From the NCBI RefSeq assembly GCF_026790065.1, contig NZ_JALAMO010000025.1:1-55195 (forward strand): a stretch of DNA of 55,195 nucleotides, given 5' to 3'. The notes beneath the pieces were generated by a model. The model saw only the letters and a program-made list of their open reading frames with translations, did not search any database and was not told the origin of the DNA. This document shows, piece by piece, positions 39,575 through 50,393 of the stretch (its first letter is position 1; the number at the start of each line of letters is the position of its first letter). Source of the stretch: Bacillus sp. N13C7 (lineage in GTDB: Bacteria; Bacillota; Bacilli; Bacillales; Bacillaceae). Made by a program: the position numbers and the translations under genes.

Positions 39575-40993
39575 GTGAAAAGTGTCAAAGATTTTTTTAG
39601 CAAACATCATCTTTCATTAAAAGGGACCACAATCATTGTAGGCGTTTCCGGCGGTCCGGACTCAATGGCGCTTCTCCACGTGCTTCATACGTTATGCGGC
39701 CGTTCAGCGAATATTATTGCGGCGCACGTTGACCATCGGTTCAGGGGCGCGGAATCCGAGGAGGACATGCGTTTTGTCCAAGCTTATTGTAAGGCTGAAC
39801 AGCTCGTGTGTGAAACGGCTCAAATCAATGTAACCGCTTATGCACAGGAAAAAGGTCTCAATAAACAGGCTGCAGCACGTGATTGCCGCTATCAATTTTT
39901 TGAGGAAGTCATGTCAAAGCATCAAGCGGACTATCTGGCACTTGCGCATCACGGTGATGACCAGATTGAAACGATCCTTATGAGACTGGCTAAGGGCACG
40001 CTTGGAGCGGGACTTGCGGGAATGCAGGCTGTCAGGCGTTTTGGGACGGGACGGATCATCAGGCCATTCTTAACCATTACTAAGGAAGAGATCCTTCACT
40101 ATTGCCGTGAAAACGGCTTGAGCTACCGCACGGATGAAAGCAATGCCAAAGATGATTACACCAGGAACAGATTCAGAAAAACAGTCCTCCCGTTTTTGAA
40201 ACAGGAGTCGCCGGATGTGCATAAAAGGTTTCAGAAAGTAAGCGAGGCACTGACGGAAGATGAGCAATTCTTACAGTCATTAACGAAAGATGAAATGAAT
40301 AAAGTAATCACAAGCCAGTCTAATACATCAGTTGAAATCAATTCCTCTCAATTGCTTGCCCTCCCGATGCCTTTACAAAGAAGAGGAGTTCAACTAATAT
40401 TAAACTATCTTTATGAAAACGTTCCATCATCCTTTTCAGCTCATCATATTCAGCAGTTTCTTGAGTGGGCTGAAAAAGGCAGTCCTTCAGGAGTATTGGA
40501 TTTCCCAAGAGGGCTGAGGGTGGTCAAATCATATCAGACATGTTTGTTTACATTTGAACAATGGCAGTGCAAAAATGTTCCCTTTGAATACCAAATAAGC
40601 GGAGCTGCTGGCGAAACGGCAGTGCTCCCCAATGGATTTCTGATAGAGGCAAAGCATTATGCGGAATCGCCTGAAGAACATGGGAATGCTGTTTTTATTA
40701 CAAGTGCAAAAAAGGTTCGATTTCCCTTAACGATCCGGACAAGAAAAGCTGGAGACCGGATTAAACTAAAAGGGATGAACGGCTCGAAAAAGGTAAAGGA
40801 TATATTTATTGATAAGAAACTGCCTCTCCGAGAAAGAGACAGCTGGCCGATTGTGACTGACGCAAGCGGTGAAATTATCTGGATACCGGGCTTGAAAAAA
40901 TCAATTTTTGAAGATCTTGTGATTCCAAACAGCGACCGCATTGTATTACAATATAGACAGCATGAAAAGTGTAGGGGGCAAGCAAAATCATGA
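39575..40993 (+). CDS. tilS: TilS, tRNA-Ile lysidine synthetase
   Basis: A 472-residue N-type PP-loop ATPase that converts C34 of tRNA-Ile (CAT) to lysidine, changing its codon from AUG to AUA and its charging from Met to Ile. The ATP motif is SGGPDS (25-30), followed by the TilS substrate-binding domains. It is essential. The start is GTG at 39575 with GAGGAGG at 39561-39567; an in-frame ATG at 39533 would add an unconserved extension. It overlaps hprT by four bases. Confidence 0.96.
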   Translation: MKSVKDFFSKHHLSLKGTTIIVGVSGGPDSMALLHVLHTLCGRSANIIAAHVDHRFRGAESEEDMRFVQAYCKAEQLVCETAQINVTAYAQEKGLNKQAAARDCRYQFFEEVMSKHQADYLALAHHGDDQIETILMRLAKGTLGAGLAGMQAVRRFGTGRIIRPFLTITKEEILHYCRENGLSYRTDESNAKDDYTRNRFRKTVLPFLKQESPDVHKRFQKVSEALTEDEQFLQSLTKDEMNKVITSQSNTSVEINSSQLLALPMPLQRRGVQLILNYLYENVPSSFSAHHIQQFLEWAEKGSPSGVLDFPRGLRVVKSYQTCLFTFEQWQCKNVPFEYQISGAAGETAVLPNGFLIEAKHYAESPEEHGNAVFITSAKKVRFPLTIRTRKAGDRIKLKGMNGSKKVKDIFIDKKLPLRERDSWPIVTDASGEIIWIPGLKKSIFEDLVIPNSDRIVLQYRQHEKCRGQAKS

Positions 40994-41532
40994 TGAAACA
41001 TGATATCGAAACAGTACTGATCTCAGAGGAAGAGATACAAGAGAAAGTAAAAGAGTTAGGCGCAGAATTAACGAGCGAGTATCAAGATACATTTCCGTTG
41101 GCAATCGGTGTGTTAAAAGGAGCGCTTCCTTTTATGGCGGATCTTATCAAGCATATTGATACATATTTGGAAATGGATTTCATGGATGTATCAAGCTACG
41201 GAAAGTCTACGGTTTCTTCTGGAGAAGTCAAAATCATTAAAGATTTGGATACATCTGTAGAGGGCCGGGACATCTTAATTATTGAAGATATCATCGACAG
41301 TGGGTTAACCTTAAGTTATCTAGTAGAGCTCTTCCGATACCGTAAAGCAAAATCAATTAAGATTGTTACCCTTTTGGATAAACCGAGCGGAAGAAAAGCG
41401 GACATCAAAGCAGACTTTGTAGGCTTTAAAGTTCCTGACGCGTTTGTAGTGGGTTACGGACTTGATTATGCTGAGCGCTATCGCAATCTGCCTTATATCG
41501 GAGTGTTAAAACCGGCAGTTTATGAAAGCTGA
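40990..41532 (+). CDS. hprT: Hypoxanthine-guanine phosphoribosyltransferase
   Basis: A 180-residue purine salvage enzyme that makes IMP or GMP from hypoxanthine or guanine and PRPP. The PRPP loop is [14 protein letters not shown] (95-108). (p)ppGpp inhibits this enzyme in Bacillus. TilS and HprT have been reported to form a complex that activates ftsH transcription; the tilS-hprT-ftsH order supports this link. AGGGGGCAAG at 40974-40983 is the probable ribosome binding site. Confidence 0.97.
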   Translation: MMKHDIETVLISEEEIQEKVKELGAELTSEYQDTFPLAIGVLKGALPFMADLIKHIDTYLEMDFMDVSSYGKSTVSSGEVKIIKDLDTSVEGRDILIIEDIIDSGLTLSYLVELFRYRKAKSIKIVTLLDKPSGRKADIKADFVGFKVPDAFVVGYGLDYAERYRNLPYIGVLKPAVYES

Positions 41533-41562
41533 TCGGCAGCCTGCTTCCGAGATGGTTATTGT

Positions 41563-41592
41563 TTGTATTGGAATGATTTTCTATGGTACTAT
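41563..41592 (+). promoter_or_regulatory. Candidate ftsH promoter
   Basis: TTGTAT (41563-41568), 18-base spacer, TACTAT (41587-41592), within the gap between hprT and ftsH. Confidence 0.45.
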
Positions 41593-41629
41593 TGAACATA
41601 GTTGTGCTTACTGTGGGAGGAGGTAAGGA

Positions 41630-43543
41630 ATGAATCGGGTCTTCCGTAATACCATTTTTTATTTACTTATTTTATTAGTAGTAATCGGGGTTGTGAGCTA
41701 CTTCCAGACCTCAAATCCGAAAACAGAAAATATGTCGTACAGTACGTTCATCAAAAACCTGGATGACGGGAAAGTTGATAGCGTATCGGTTCAGCCTGTC
41801 AGAGGTGTTTATGAGGTAAAAGGACAGCTGAAAAACTACGACAAAGATCAATACTTTTTGACTCATGTTCCTGAAGGAAAGGGAGCAGACCAGATATTTA
41901 ATGCTTTGAAAAAGACAGACGTAAAGGTTGAGCCCGCTCAAGAAACAAGCGGATGGGTGACGTTCCTGACGACTATCATCCCATTTGTCATTATCTTTAT
42001 TCTGTTTTTCTTCCTGCTCAATCAGGCTCAAGGCGGCGGCAGCCGTGTCATGAACTTTGGTAAGAGCAAGGCGAAGCTTTATACAGAGGAAAAGAAACGC
42101 GTCAAATTTAAAGACGTTGCAGGGGCAGACGAAGAAAAACAAGAACTCGTTGAAGTTGTTGAGTTTCTGAAAGATCCCCGCAAGTTTGCCGAGCTTGGTG
42201 CAAGAATACCAAAAGGCGTACTTTTAGTCGGACCTCCTGGTACCGGTAAAACATTGCTGGCCAAAGCTTGTGCGGGTGAAGCTGGCGTACCTTTCTTCAG
42301 CATCAGCGGATCTGATTTCGTTGAAATGTTTGTAGGGGTCGGTGCTTCCCGTGTGCGTGACTTGTTTGAAAATGCGAAAAAGAATGCGCCTTGTTTGATC
42401 TTCATTGATGAAATTGACGCAGTCGGACGCCAGCGTGGAGCGGGTCTCGGCGGCGGACACGATGAACGTGAACAGACGCTCAACCAATTGCTTGTTGAAA
42501 TGGACGGATTCAGCGCCAATGAAGGTATTATCATCATTGCTGCGACGAACCGTGCGGACATCTTGGACCCAGCCTTACTTCGTCCGGGACGTTTTGACCG
42601 TCAAATCACAGTGGACCGCCCAGATGTCATTGGCCGTGAAGCTGTATTGAAAGTCCATGCGAGAAACAAACCGCTGGATGAAACGGTTAACCTGAAATCA
42701 ATTGCCATGAGAACACCTGGCTTCTCGGGCGCTGACTTAGAAAATCTCCTGAATGAAGCTGCACTAGTGGCAGCTCGTCAAAATAAGAAAAAAATCGATG
42801 CGCGTGATATTGACGAAGCGACGGACCGCGTAATTGCCGGACCAGCTAAGAAGAGCCGCGTTATCTCTAAGAAAGAACGCAATATCGTGGCTTATCACGA
42901 AGGCGGACACACCGTTATCGGACTTGTTTTAGATGAGGCAGATATGGTTCATAAAGTAACGATTGTTCCTCGGGGGCAGGCAGGCGGTTACGCTGTTATG
43001 CTGCCAAGAGAAGACCGTTACTTCCAAACAAAGCCCGAGCTGCTTGATAAAATTGTCGGCCTCTTGGGCGGACGTGTCGCTGAAGAGATTATCTTCGGTG
43101 AAGTTAGCACAGGAGCGCACAATGACTTCCAGCGTGCGACAAACATTGCTAGACGAATGGTTACAGAATTCGGTATGTCAGATAAACTGGGACCAATGCA
43201 ATTTGGACAGTCTCAGGGCGGTCAGGTATTCTTAGGCCGTGATTTCAACAACGAACAAAACTACAGTGATCAGATCGCTTACGAAATTGATCAGGAAATT
43301 CAGCGCATCATCAAAGAATGTTATGAGCGTGCGAAACAAATCCTGACTGAAAATCGTGACAAGCTTGAATTGATTGCTCAAACGCTTCTGAAAGTTGAAA
43401 CACTGGACGCTGAACAAATCAAACACCTTGTCGATCATGGAACATTGCCAGAGCGCAATTTTTCTGATGATGAGAAGAATGATGACGTGAAAGTAAACAT
43501 TCTGACGAAGACAGAAGAAAAGAAAGACGATACAAAAGAGTAA
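41630..43543 (+). CDS. ftsH: FtsH, membrane AAA+ zinc protease
   Basis: A 637-residue hexameric protease in the cytoplasmic membrane. Two membrane helices (about 8-26 and 112-132) flank an outer loop; the AAA+ part has Walker A GPPGTGKT at 201-208 and the protease has HEGGH at 423-427. It degrades misfolded membrane proteins and regulators such as Spo0M and EzrA-related substrates reported in the literature, and is required for sporulation and stress survival. GGGAGGAGG at 41614-41622 precedes the ATG. Confidence 0.98.
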   Translation: MNRVFRNTIFYLLILLVVIGVVSYFQTSNPKTENMSYSTFIKNLDDGKVDSVSVQPVRGVYEVKGQLKNYDKDQYFLTHVPEGKGADQIFNALKKTDVKVEPAQETSGWVTFLTTIIPFVIIFILFFFLLNQAQGGGSRVMNFGKSKAKLYTEEKKRVKFKDVAGADEEKQELVEVVEFLKDPRKFAELGARIPKGVLLVGPPGTGKTLLAKACAGEAGVPFFSISGSDFVEMFVGVGASRVRDLFENAKKNAPCLIFIDEIDAVGRQRGAGLGGGHDEREQTLNQLLVEMDGFSANEGIIIIAATNRADILDPALLRPGRFDRQITVDRPDVIGREAVLKVHARNKPLDETVNLKSIAMRTPGFSGADLENLLNEAALVAARQNKKKIDARDIDEATDRVIAGPAKKSRVISKKERNIVAYHEGGHTVIGLVLDEADMVHKVTIVPRGQAGGYAVMLPREDRYFQTKPELLDKIVGLLGGRVAEEIIFGEVSTGAHNDFQRATNIARRMVTEFGMSDKLGPMQFGQSQGGQVFLGRDFNNEQNYSDQIAYEIDQEIQRIIKECYERAKQILTENRDKLELIAQTLLKVETLDAEQIKHLVDHGTLPERNFSDDEKNDDVKVNILTKTEEKKDDTKE

Positions 43544-43560
43544 TTCGCTTTCTTTCTAAA

Positions 43561-43590
43561 AACTGCCAGCTGACGCTGGCAGTTTTTTTA
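43561..43590 (+). terminator. Terminator after ftsH
   Basis: Perfect stem AACTGCCAGC (43561-43570) and GCTGGCAGTT (43575-43584), TGAC loop, then T residues. The CTGCCAG/CTGGCAG core reappears in the dusB terminator. Confidence 0.95.
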
Positions 43591-43733
43591 TGTAATTTTG
43601 CCTCAAGCAGCCGCTTTTGCAATCATCCAATTCTGGTATCGATTTGTTTACAAATGAGCCGCTGATCGTGTATGGTATTGTAGAATGTTTGTAAAAGTAA
43701 TATAGAGAAACTATTCAAAAGTGGTGATAGAGG

Positions 43734-44510
43734 TTGTTACTGGTTATTGATGTGGGGAACACCAATACTGTACTTGGTGTATATCATGAGGGAAAATTAG
43801 AATATCACTGGCGTATAGAAACAAGCAGGCATAAAACAGAAGATGAGTTTGGGATGATTTTGCGCTCTTTATTCGACCATTCCGGACTTATGTTTGAACA
43901 GATAGATGGCATTATTATTTCATCAGTAGTGCCGCCAATCATGTTTGCGTTAGAAAGAATGTGCACAAAATACTTTCATATCGAACCGCAAATTGTCGGT
44001 CCGGGTATGAAAACCGGTTTAAATATAAAATATGACAATCCGAAAGAAGTGGGAGCAGACAGAATCGTAAATGCTGTCGCTGCGATACACTTATACGGCA
44101 ATCCGTTAATTGTTGTTGATTTCGGAACTGCCACAACGTACTGCTATATAGATGAAAACAAACAATACATGGGCGGGGCGATTGCTCCTGGGATTACGAT
44201 TTCGACAGAGGCGCTTTACTCGCGTGCGGCAAAGCTTCCGCGAATCGAAATCACCCGGCCTGACAATATCATCGGAAAAAACACTGTAAGCGCGATGCAA
44301 TCTGGAATTTTATTTGGCTATGTCGGTCAAGTGGAAGGAATCGTCAAGCGAATGAAATGGCAGGCTAAACAGGAACCAAAGGTCATTGCGACGGGAGGCC
44401 TTGCGCCGCTCATTGCAAACGAATCAGATTGTATAGATATCGTTGATCCATTCTTAACCCTTAAAGGGCTGGAATTGATTTATGAACGAAACCGCGTAGG
44501 AAGTGTATAG
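43734..44510 (+). CDS. coaX: CoaX, type III pantothenate kinase
   Basis: A 258-residue ASKHA-fold kinase that phosphorylates pantothenate, the first committed step of CoA synthesis. It is insensitive to CoA feedback and has a weak affinity for ATP. DVGNTNT (6-12), [11 protein letters not shown] and DFGTATT are the conserved motifs. The start is TTG at 43734, with GTGGTGATAGAGG upstream. Eleven bases separate it from hslO. Confidence 0.96.
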   Translation: MLLVIDVGNTNTVLGVYHEGKLEYHWRIETSRHKTEDEFGMILRSLFDHSGLMFEQIDGIIISSVVPPIMFALERMCTKYFHIEPQIVGPGMKTGLNIKYDNPKEVGADRIVNAVAAIHLYGNPLIVVDFGTATTYCYIDENKQYMGGAIAPGITISTEALYSRAAKLPRIEITRPDNIIGKNTVSAMQSGILFGYVGQVEGIVKRMKWQAKQEPKVIATGGLAPLIANESDCIDIVDPFLTLKGLELIYERNRVGSV

Positions 44511-44521
44511 GAGGTTTTGTA

Positions 44522-45397
44522 ATGGATTATTTAGTAAAAGCACTTGCTTATGAAGGAAAAGTTCGCGCTTATGCAGCGAGAACAACGGAAATGGTAAATG
44601 AGGGGCAAAGACGGCACGGCACGTGGCCGACAGCATCCGCTGCACTGGGCCGTACAATGACAGCTTCGCTTATGCTCGGCGCTATGCTGAAGGGCGATGA
44701 CAAGCTGACAGTGAAAATCGAGGGCGGAGGTCCAATCGGAGCAATTGTGGCTGATGCCAATGCAAAAGGGGAAGTCAGAGCGTACGTCTCTAACCCGCAA
44801 GTACATTTTGATTTAAATGAACAAGGCAAGCTTGATGTCAGACGTGCGGTTGGAACGAGCGGAACGTTAAGTGTCGTAAAAGATTTAGGGCTGCGCGAGT
44901 TCTTCACAGGACAAGTAGAAATTATTTCAGGAGAATTGGGCGATGATTTCACCTACTATCTTGTGTCATCGGAACAGGTTCCTTCATCAGTGGGTGTAGG
45001 AGTGCTCGTGAATCCTGACAATACCATTCTTGCGGCAGGAGGCTTTATTATTCAGCTTATGCCGGGAACAGATGATGAAACGATCACAAAAATTGAACAG
45101 CGGCTATCTCAAGTAGAGCCGATTTCTAAGCTCATCCAAAAAGGGCTTACACCTGAAGAAATTTTGGAAGAGGTCCTAGGTGAGAAGCCTGAGATTTTAG
45201 AAACGATGCCTGTTAGATTCCATTGTCCTTGTTCAAAAGAACGTTTCGAAACAGCTATTTTAGGACTAGGCAAAAATGAAATTCAAGATATGATAGAAGA
45301 AGATGGACAAGCCGAAGCTGTATGCCATTTTTGTAATGAAAAGTACTTATTTACAAAAGAAGAGCTGGAAGGGCTTCGTGATCAAACTACCCGCTAA
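44522..45397 (+). CDS. hslO: HslO (Hsp33), redox-regulated chaperone
   Basis: A 291-residue holdase activated by oxidation. The zinc-binding redox switch is CxC at Cys235/Cys237 and CxxC at Cys268/Cys271 near the C-terminus. Under oxidative stress these form disulfides, release zinc and expose the client-binding surface. GGAGG at 44510-44514 precedes the ATG. Its stop codon is part of the terminator hairpin. Confidence 0.97.
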   Translation: MDYLVKALAYEGKVRAYAARTTEMVNEGQRRHGTWPTASAALGRTMTASLMLGAMLKGDDKLTVKIEGGGPIGAIVADANAKGEVRAYVSNPQVHFDLNEQGKLDVRRAVGTSGTLSVVKDLGLREFFTGQVEIISGELGDDFTYYLVSSEQVPSSVGVGVLVNPDNTILAAGGFIIQLMPGTDDETITKIEQRLSQVEPISKLIQKGLTPEEILEEVLGEKPEILETMPVRFHCPCSKERFETAILGLGKNEIQDMIEEDGQAEAVCHFCNEKYLFTKEELEGLRDQTTR

Positions 45398-45416
45398 GCT
45401 CTTTAGCGGGTTTTTT
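45389..45416 (+). terminator. Terminator overlapping the hslO stop codon
   Basis: Stem ACCCGCTAA (45389-45397) and TTAGCGGGT (45403-45411), five-base loop, then T residues. The stop codon TAA is the last triplet of the left arm. Confidence 0.93.
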
Positions 45417-45444
45417 AATTTAAGAAAAGGGGCTGAAAGCAGGT

Positions 45445-46338
45445 TTGAAATCAAGAACAATCTGGACCGTTATTTTAGGGGCGCTGCTGGTTTGCTGTAT
45501 TGCCGTTGCGTATACGCTGACCAAATCCCAAGCAGGCGCATCGCCGTCCGGTGAGTCTATTGCGACGATCGGAGGCAAAAGCGTGACAAGAGAAGAATGG
45601 CTGAAAGAAATGGAAGATCAATATGGAAAGTCGACTCTTGAAGATATGATCAATGTCCGTGTCGTTGAGCAGCTCGCCAAAAAGAACGATCTCAAAGTGT
45701 CTAAAAATGAAATTGATCGTGAATTTTTGCTGATTAAAGCGGTCAACAATTCCTTTTACGAAGACGAACATACAACTGAAAAAGAGTGGAAAGACCAAAT
45801 TCGTTATAATATTCTCCTCGAAGAATTGTTAACGAGGGATATTGATATCTCAAACAGTGAAATGAAATCATTCTATAATAAAAATAAAGAACTGTATCAG
45901 TTTGATGATTCGTATCGAATTCGGCACATTGTTGTAAAAGATGAAGAAGAAGCGAGAGAAGTCCTGAAAGAACTAAAAGGCGGCTCTAGCTTTGAAGCTG
46001 TTGCAGCGGAAAGGTCCACAGACAGATATACATCACCATACGGCGGAGATTTAGGCTTTGTCACAGAAGCATCAGACAACATCCCGTCAGCATACATTGA
46101 AGAAGCTAAAACACTCAAAGAGGATGAATGGTCTGAGGAGCCGATAAAGGTCAGTAACGGATATGCCGTGATTCAGCTGAAAGAAAAACTAAAGGCAAGG
46201 ACATTCTCATATGATGAAGTGAAGGATCAGATCAGGCGGCAAATCGCAATGGATCAGTTAGGTGATAAAGCTACAGTCAAAACGCTATGGAAAGAAGCTG
46301 ATGTATCTTGGTTTTATGGGGAAAAAAGTACTAAATGA
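45445..46338 (+). CDS. yacD: YacD, PrsA-like peptidyl-prolyl isomerase
   Basis: A 297-residue membrane-anchored or secreted protein with one N-terminal hydrophobic segment (about 6-26), a SurA/PrsA-like N region and a parvulin domain (about 155-245, with RIRHIVV and GGDLGFV). It resembles PrsA but lacks a clear lipobox, although two cysteines lie in the hydrophobic stretch. It is probably a post-translocation folding factor; no substrate is known. The start is TTG at 45445, with AGGGGC upstream. Confidence 0.93.
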   Translation: MKSRTIWTVILGALLVCCIAVAYTLTKSQAGASPSGESIATIGGKSVTREEWLKEMEDQYGKSTLEDMINVRVVEQLAKKNDLKVSKNEIDREFLLIKAVNNSFYEDEHTTEKEWKDQIRYNILLEELLTRDIDISNSEMKSFYNKNKELYQFDDSYRIRHIVVKDEEEAREVLKELKGGSSFEAVAAERSTDRYTSPYGGDLGFVTEASDNIPSAYIEEAKTLKEDEWSEEPIKVSNGYAVIQLKEKLKARTFSYDEVKDQIRRQIAMDQLGDKATVKTLWKEADVSWFYGEKSTK

Positions 46339-46367
46339 TTGACAAAAAATTTTGAAATTGATAGATT
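46339..46367 (+). promoter_or_regulatory. Sigma-A promoter of cysK
   Basis: Perfect TTGACA (46339-46344), 17-base spacer, TAGATT (46362-46367). It starts at the yacD stop codon. Confidence 0.65.
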
Positions 46368-46374
46368 ATATACA

Positions 46375-46401
46375 TAATACCAATACAAATAGTCGGAAAT
46401 T
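46375..46401 (+). promoter_or_regulatory. Candidate CymR operator of cysK
   Basis: The AT-rich stretch ATAATACCAATACAA and AGTCGGAAATT between the -10 and the ribosome binding site resembles the described CymR-binding motif. CymR with CysK is known to repress cysteine genes, including cysK. My memory of the exact consensus is limited, so this is tentative. Confidence 0.4.
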
Positions 46402-46413
46402 GAGGTGTCGAGA

Positions 46414-47340
46414 ATGGTACGTGTAGCAAACTCCATTACTGAATTAATTGGGAATACGCCAATCGTTAAATTAAATCGCCTTGCAGATGAAAACAGTGCG
46501 GATGTATATCTAAAGCTTGAATACATGAACCCTGGAAGCAGTGTAAAAGACCGTATCGGCTTAGCCATGATTGAAGCCGCTGAAAAAGAAGGAAAATTAA
46601 AAGCTGGTGATACAATCATTGAACCGACAAGCGGAAATACGGGAATCGGTCTTGCGATGGTTGCTGCTGCTAAAGGATTAAAAGCTATTTTGGTTATGCC
46701 TGATACAATGAGTATGGAGCGCCGCAACCTTCTTCGCGCATACGGTGCTGAGCTTGTGCTAACTCCTGGTGCGGAAGGCATGAAAGGTGCTATTAAGAAA
46801 GCTGAAGAACTTGCTGAAAAGCATGGATACTTTGTGCCTCAGCAGTTTAATAACCCTTCGAACCCAGAAATTCACCGTCAAACAACGGGTAAGGAAATCG
46901 TTGAACAATTCGGTGATGATCAGCTTGACGCATTTGTGGCGGGAATCGGAACAGGCGGAACGATTACAGGAGCGGGTGAAGTTCTGAAGGAAGCATACCC
47001 TTCCATCAAAATTTACGCTGTTGAACCGTCAGATTCTCCAGTGCTTTCAGGAGGAAAACCAGGCCCCCACAAAATTCAGGGGATCGGAGCTGGATTTGTG
47101 CCGGACATCTTAAACACGGAAGTATACGATGAAATTTTCCCTGTGAAGAATGAAGAAGCATTTGAATATGCGCGCAGAGCTGCACGTGAAGAAGGAATTC
47201 TCGGAGGCATCTCATCAGGTGCGGCAATTTATGCTGCTCTTCAAGTGGCGAAAAAACTTGGAAAAGGAAAAAAAGTATTAGCTATCATTCCAAGTAACGG
47301 CGAACGTTATCTGAGCACGCCGCTGTACCAATTCGATTAA
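46414..47340 (+). CDS. cysK: CysK, cysteine synthase
   Basis: A 308-residue PLP enzyme that makes cysteine from O-acetylserine and sulfide. Lys45 in SSVKDR holds the cofactor, SGNTG (73-77) binds the substrate carboxylate, and GTGGT binds the PLP phosphate. CysK also forms the signalling complex with the repressor CymR. The ATG at 46414 has GAGGTG at 46401-46406. Confidence 0.98.
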   Translation: MVRVANSITELIGNTPIVKLNRLADENSADVYLKLEYMNPGSSVKDRIGLAMIEAAEKEGKLKAGDTIIEPTSGNTGIGLAMVAAAKGLKAILVMPDTMSMERRNLLRAYGAELVLTPGAEGMKGAIKKAEELAEKHGYFVPQQFNNPSNPEIHRQTTGKEIVEQFGDDQLDAFVAGIGTGGTITGAGEVLKEAYPSIKIYAVEPSDSPVLSGGKPGPHKIQGIGAGFVPDILNTEVYDEIFPVKNEEAFEYARRAAREEGILGGISSGAAIYAALQVAKKLGKGKKVLAIIPSNGERYLSTPLYQFD

Positions 47341-47347
47341 AAAAGCA

Positions 47348-47376
47348 AACTCCCGGTCCGCCGGGAGTTTTTTTTA
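47348..47376 (+). terminator. Terminator after cysK
   Basis: Perfect stem AACTCCCGG (47348-47356) and CCGGGAGTT (47361-47369), TCCG loop and a run of eight T. Confidence 0.95.
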
Positions 47377-47501
47377 TTTGTGCATCAAATATGCCGTGTC
47401 TGCGACGAATGTTATTCTTGGAAGAGAAATTCACTTTTTTCACTAACAAGATTGCTTTACAATAAAAAACAAGCAAAATAGAAAATAGAGGAATGATATA
47501 A

Positions 47502-48914
47502 ATGGCACAACGCAGACCGGCAGGCAAAAAAGTACCCTTCCAAAAAGATTCATTCTTACAACAATTTGAGAAACTTGCGCAATCCAAAAAACAGCATGTA
47601 CTGCTTGAAAGTGCAAGAGGCGGCAGATACACGATAGCCGGTCTTGATCCAATTGCGACTGTAAAAGGAAAAGACGGAATTACCACCATTAAGCATGGTG
47701 ACGAGATGCTGTTTAAGGAAGGTGATCCTTTACGTGCCTTCCACAGCTGGTTTAAAACGCTGGAAACAGAAACGGATGATGAGCTTCCGGATTTTCAAGG
47801 CGGGGCAATCGGGTTTCTTAGCTATGATTACGCACGTTACATTGAGAACTTTAAAATGCTTTCATTAGATGACCTGGAAACACCGGATATATATTTTCTT
47901 GTTTTTGATGATATAGCAGTTTATGACCTTCAAGAAGAGACTCTGTGGCTGATTACTCATGTTAATGGTTCTGATCAAAAATCTGCAGAGGCGAAGCTAT
48001 CTGAGCTGGAGCGCATGTGGGTGACTGAGCTTCCTGCTGTTCCTTCGCGAGAGATGAAGCATGAAGCAGACGGTTCCTTTGCGGCACCATTTACTGAGGA
48101 TGGATTCTCACAAGCAGTAGAGAAAATCAAACAATACATTGCCAGTGGAGATGTGTTTCAAGTCAATCTGTCAATCAGGCAGTCACAGTCACTGTCTGCC
48201 CACCCGTATCAAATTTACAAGGCCCTGAGAGAAGTGAATCCTTCTCCGTATATGGCCTATTTAGAAACACCTGATTTTCAAATTATTTGCGGATCGCCTG
48301 AACTGCTTGTCAGCAAAAAGGGCAAACGATTAGAGACGAGACCGATTGCCGGGACCCGTTCCAGAGGGAAAACCGATGAAGAAGATGAGGCGCTCGCAAA
48401 CGAATTGATCCACAACGAAAAAGAACGAGCTGAACATGTCATGCTGGTTGATCTTGAGCGAAATGATCTGGGAAGAGTATCACGTTACGGGTCTGTGCGC
48501 GTGAACGAATTCATGGCTATTGAAAAATACTCGCATGTGATGCACATTGTGTCTAACGTCCAAGGTGAACTGCAGGATGGGTATGACGCTGTAGATATTA
48601 TTCATGCTGTATTTCCTGGAGGAACCATTACAGGTGCTCCCAAAGTGAGAACGATGGAAATTATAGAAGAACTTGAGCCGACACGCCGCGGGCTTTATAC
48701 TGGATCTATAGGATGGTTTGGATATAATCACGATCTGCAGTTTAATATCGTCATTCGAACCATTTATGCAACCGGAGGGCAGGCATTTATGCAGTCCGGC
48801 GCAGGAGTTGTGATTGATTCTGTTCCAAAGCACGAATACAGGGAATCATTCAAAAAAGCTTTTGCAATGCAAAAGGCATTAGAGCTGAGCAAAGAAGAGA
48901 CAAAAATTAGATGA
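47502..48914 (+). CDS. pabB: PabB, aminodeoxychorismate synthase component I
   Basis: A 470-residue chorismate-utilising enzyme. With the glutaminase PabA it makes 4-amino-4-deoxychorismate, the precursor of p-aminobenzoate. The C-terminal half is the chorismate-binding domain, with PIAGTRSRG and the acidic DLERNDLGR region. It is the first gene of the folate operon. AGAGGAATG at 47487-47495 serves as ribosome binding site; a TACAAT at 47458-47463 is a possible -10 without a good -35. Confidence 0.97.
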   Translation: MAQRRPAGKKVPFQKDSFLQQFEKLAQSKKQHVLLESARGGRYTIAGLDPIATVKGKDGITTIKHGDEMLFKEGDPLRAFHSWFKTLETETDDELPDFQGGAIGFLSYDYARYIENFKMLSLDDLETPDIYFLVFDDIAVYDLQEETLWLITHVNGSDQKSAEAKLSELERMWVTELPAVPSREMKHEADGSFAAPFTEDGFSQAVEKIKQYIASGDVFQVNLSIRQSQSLSAHPYQIYKALREVNPSPYMAYLETPDFQIICGSPELLVSKKGKRLETRPIAGTRSRGKTDEEDEALANELIHNEKERAEHVMLVDLERNDLGRVSRYGSVRVNEFMAIEKYSHVMHIVSNVQGELQDGYDAVDIIHAVFPGGTITGAPKVRTMEIIEELEPTRRGLYTGSIGWFGYNHDLQFNIVIRTIYATGGQAFMQSGAGVVIDSVPKHEYRESFKKAFAMQKALELSKEETKIR

Positions 48915-48925
48915 GGTGAGCGGAG
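48882..48925 (+). promoter_or_regulatory. TRAP-binding triplet array over the pabA ribosome binding site
   Basis: NAG triplets occur with five-base periodicity: GAG at 48882, 48887, AAG at 48892, GAG at 48897, then TAG at 48908 and GAG at 48913, 48918, 48923. The last ones are the pabA Shine-Dalgarno region. This matches the known control of trpG (pabA) translation by tryptophan-activated TRAP. Confidence 0.85.
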
Positions 48926-48927
48926 AA

Positions 48928-49512
48928 ATGATTTTAATGATTGATAACTACGATTCATTCACGTACAACTTGGTGCAGTATTTAGGTGAGCTTGGGGAAG
49001 AATTGATTGTAAAACGTAATGACGACATCACTGTTGAAGAAATCGAAGAGCTGTCTCCGGATTTCCTGATGATTTCTCCTGGACCGTGCAGTCCTGATGA
49101 GGCAGGAATCAGCCTTGAAGCTATTAAACATTTTGCAGGCAAAATTCCCATTTTCGGTGTATGCCTCGGACATCAGTCCATCGCCCAAGTGTTTGGCGGT
49201 GACGTGGTTAGGGCAGAACGGCTGATGCACGGAAAAACCTCGGATATCGAGCATGACGGCAAAACAATCTTTGAAGGTTTGAAAAATCCCCTTGTCGCGA
49301 CTCGTTACCACTCGCTGATTGTTAAACCTGAGACGCTTCCAAGCTGTTTCACAGTAACAGCACAAACGAAAGAAGGAGAAATCATGGCCATTCGCCACAA
49401 TGACCTCCCGATAGAGGGCGTGCAATTTCACCCAGAGTCTATAATGACCTCCTTTGGGAAAGAAATGCTCAGAAATTTCATTGAGACATACCGCAAGGAA
49501 GTTATTGCGTGA
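48928..49512 (+). CDS. pabA: PabA (TrpG), amphibolic glutaminase subunit
   Basis: A 194-residue class I glutamine amidotransferase that supplies ammonia both to PabB (folate) and to TrpE (tryptophan). The catalytic triad is Cys79 in GVCLGHQ with His168 and Glu170 in QFHPE. The dual use explains tryptophan control through TRAP at its ribosome binding site. The start is ATG at 48928; an in-frame GTG at 48916 lies within the triplet array. Confidence 0.97.
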   Translation: MILMIDNYDSFTYNLVQYLGELGEELIVKRNDDITVEEIEELSPDFLMISPGPCSPDEAGISLEAIKHFAGKIPIFGVCLGHQSIAQVFGGDVVRAERLMHGKTSDIEHDGKTIFEGLKNPLVATRYHSLIVKPETLPSCFTVTAQTKEGEIMAIRHNDLPIEGVQFHPESIMTSFGKEMLRNFIETYRKEVIA

Positions 49513-50393
49513 TGATATATGTAAACGGCCGGTATATAGAGGAGAAAGATGCAGTTCTTTCTCCTTTTGACCATGGATTTTTATATGGGATCGGTGTTTT
49601 CGAAACCTTCAGGCTTTACGAAGGCTGCCCATTTTTGCTTGATTGGCATATAGAAAGGCTTGAACGGGCGCTTAAGGATCTGCAGATCGAATATACGGTT
49701 TCAAAGGATGAGATCCTTGAGATGCTGGACAAGCTGCTTTGGCTGAATGATATCAAGGATGGGAATGCCCGTGTCAGGCTGGACATATCAGCCGGAATCA
49801 GCGATAAAGGCTTTGTTGCCCAGACTTACGATAAGCCAACTGTTTTATGCTTTGTGAACCAGCTGAACCCAGAAAGCTTACCTTTACAAAAAGAAGGGAA
49901 GATTTTATCGATACGGAGAAACACACCAGAGGGGCCATTTCGGTTAAAATCTCATCATTACTTAAATAATATGTATGCGAAGCGGGAAATCGGAAATGAT
50001 CCCCGTATCGAAGGGATTTTCTTAACAGAGGATGGTGCTGTTGCAGAGGGCATCATATCAAACGTTTTCTGGAGAAAAGGCAGCTGCATCTATACCCCGT
50101 CACTTGATACCGGTATTCTGGACGGTGTCACGAGACGTTTTGTTATAGAACATACAAAGAAAATAGGGCTGGAGCTCAAAACAGGCCTATATGAGTCAGA
50201 AGCTCTTTTGACAGCTGATGAAGCGTGGATGACGAACTCGGTTCTTGAGATCATCCCGTTTACGAAAATAGAAGAAGTCAATTATGCGGGTCTCAGCGGA
50301 GAAGCAGTCTCTGCTCTTCAAACGCTTTACAAAAAAGAAATAAAGAACATGATTCATGAAATGGGAGGAAGAGAATGGCGCAGCAAACGATAG
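49512..50393 (+). CDS. pabC: PabC, 4-amino-4-deoxychorismate lyase
   Basis: A 293-residue fold-type IV PLP enzyme that splits aminodeoxychorismate into p-aminobenzoate and pyruvate. The cofactor lysine is Lys146 in LKSHHY. It starts at the pabA stop codon; an alternative GTG one codon earlier (49509) cannot be excluded. There is no strong Shine-Dalgarno, so it probably depends on coupling with pabA. It overlaps sul by 19 bases. Confidence 0.96.
   Translation: MIYVNGRYIEEKDAVLSPFDHGFLYGIGVFETFRLYEGCPFLLDWHIERLERALKDLQIEYTVSKDEILEMLDKLLWLNDIKDGNARVRLDISAGISDKGFVAQTYDKPTVLCFVNQLNPESLPLQKEGKILSIRRNTPEGPFRLKSHHYLNNMYAKREIGNDPRIEGIFLTEDGAVAEGIISNVFWRKGSCIYTPSLDTGILDGVTRRFVIEHTKKIGLELKTGLYESEALLTADEAWMTNSVLEIIPFTKIEEVNYAGLSGEAVSALQTLYKKEIKNMIHEMGGREWRSKR

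Noticed and set aside
42079..42561. 160-codon minus-strand frame inside ftsH
   Set aside because: Its composition mirrors the ftsH codons; no ribosome binding site and no domain.
48916..48927. GTG start adding four residues to pabA
   Set aside because: The GTG is embedded in the NAG triplet array and has no separate ribosome binding site; the ATG at 48928 gives the family N-terminus.
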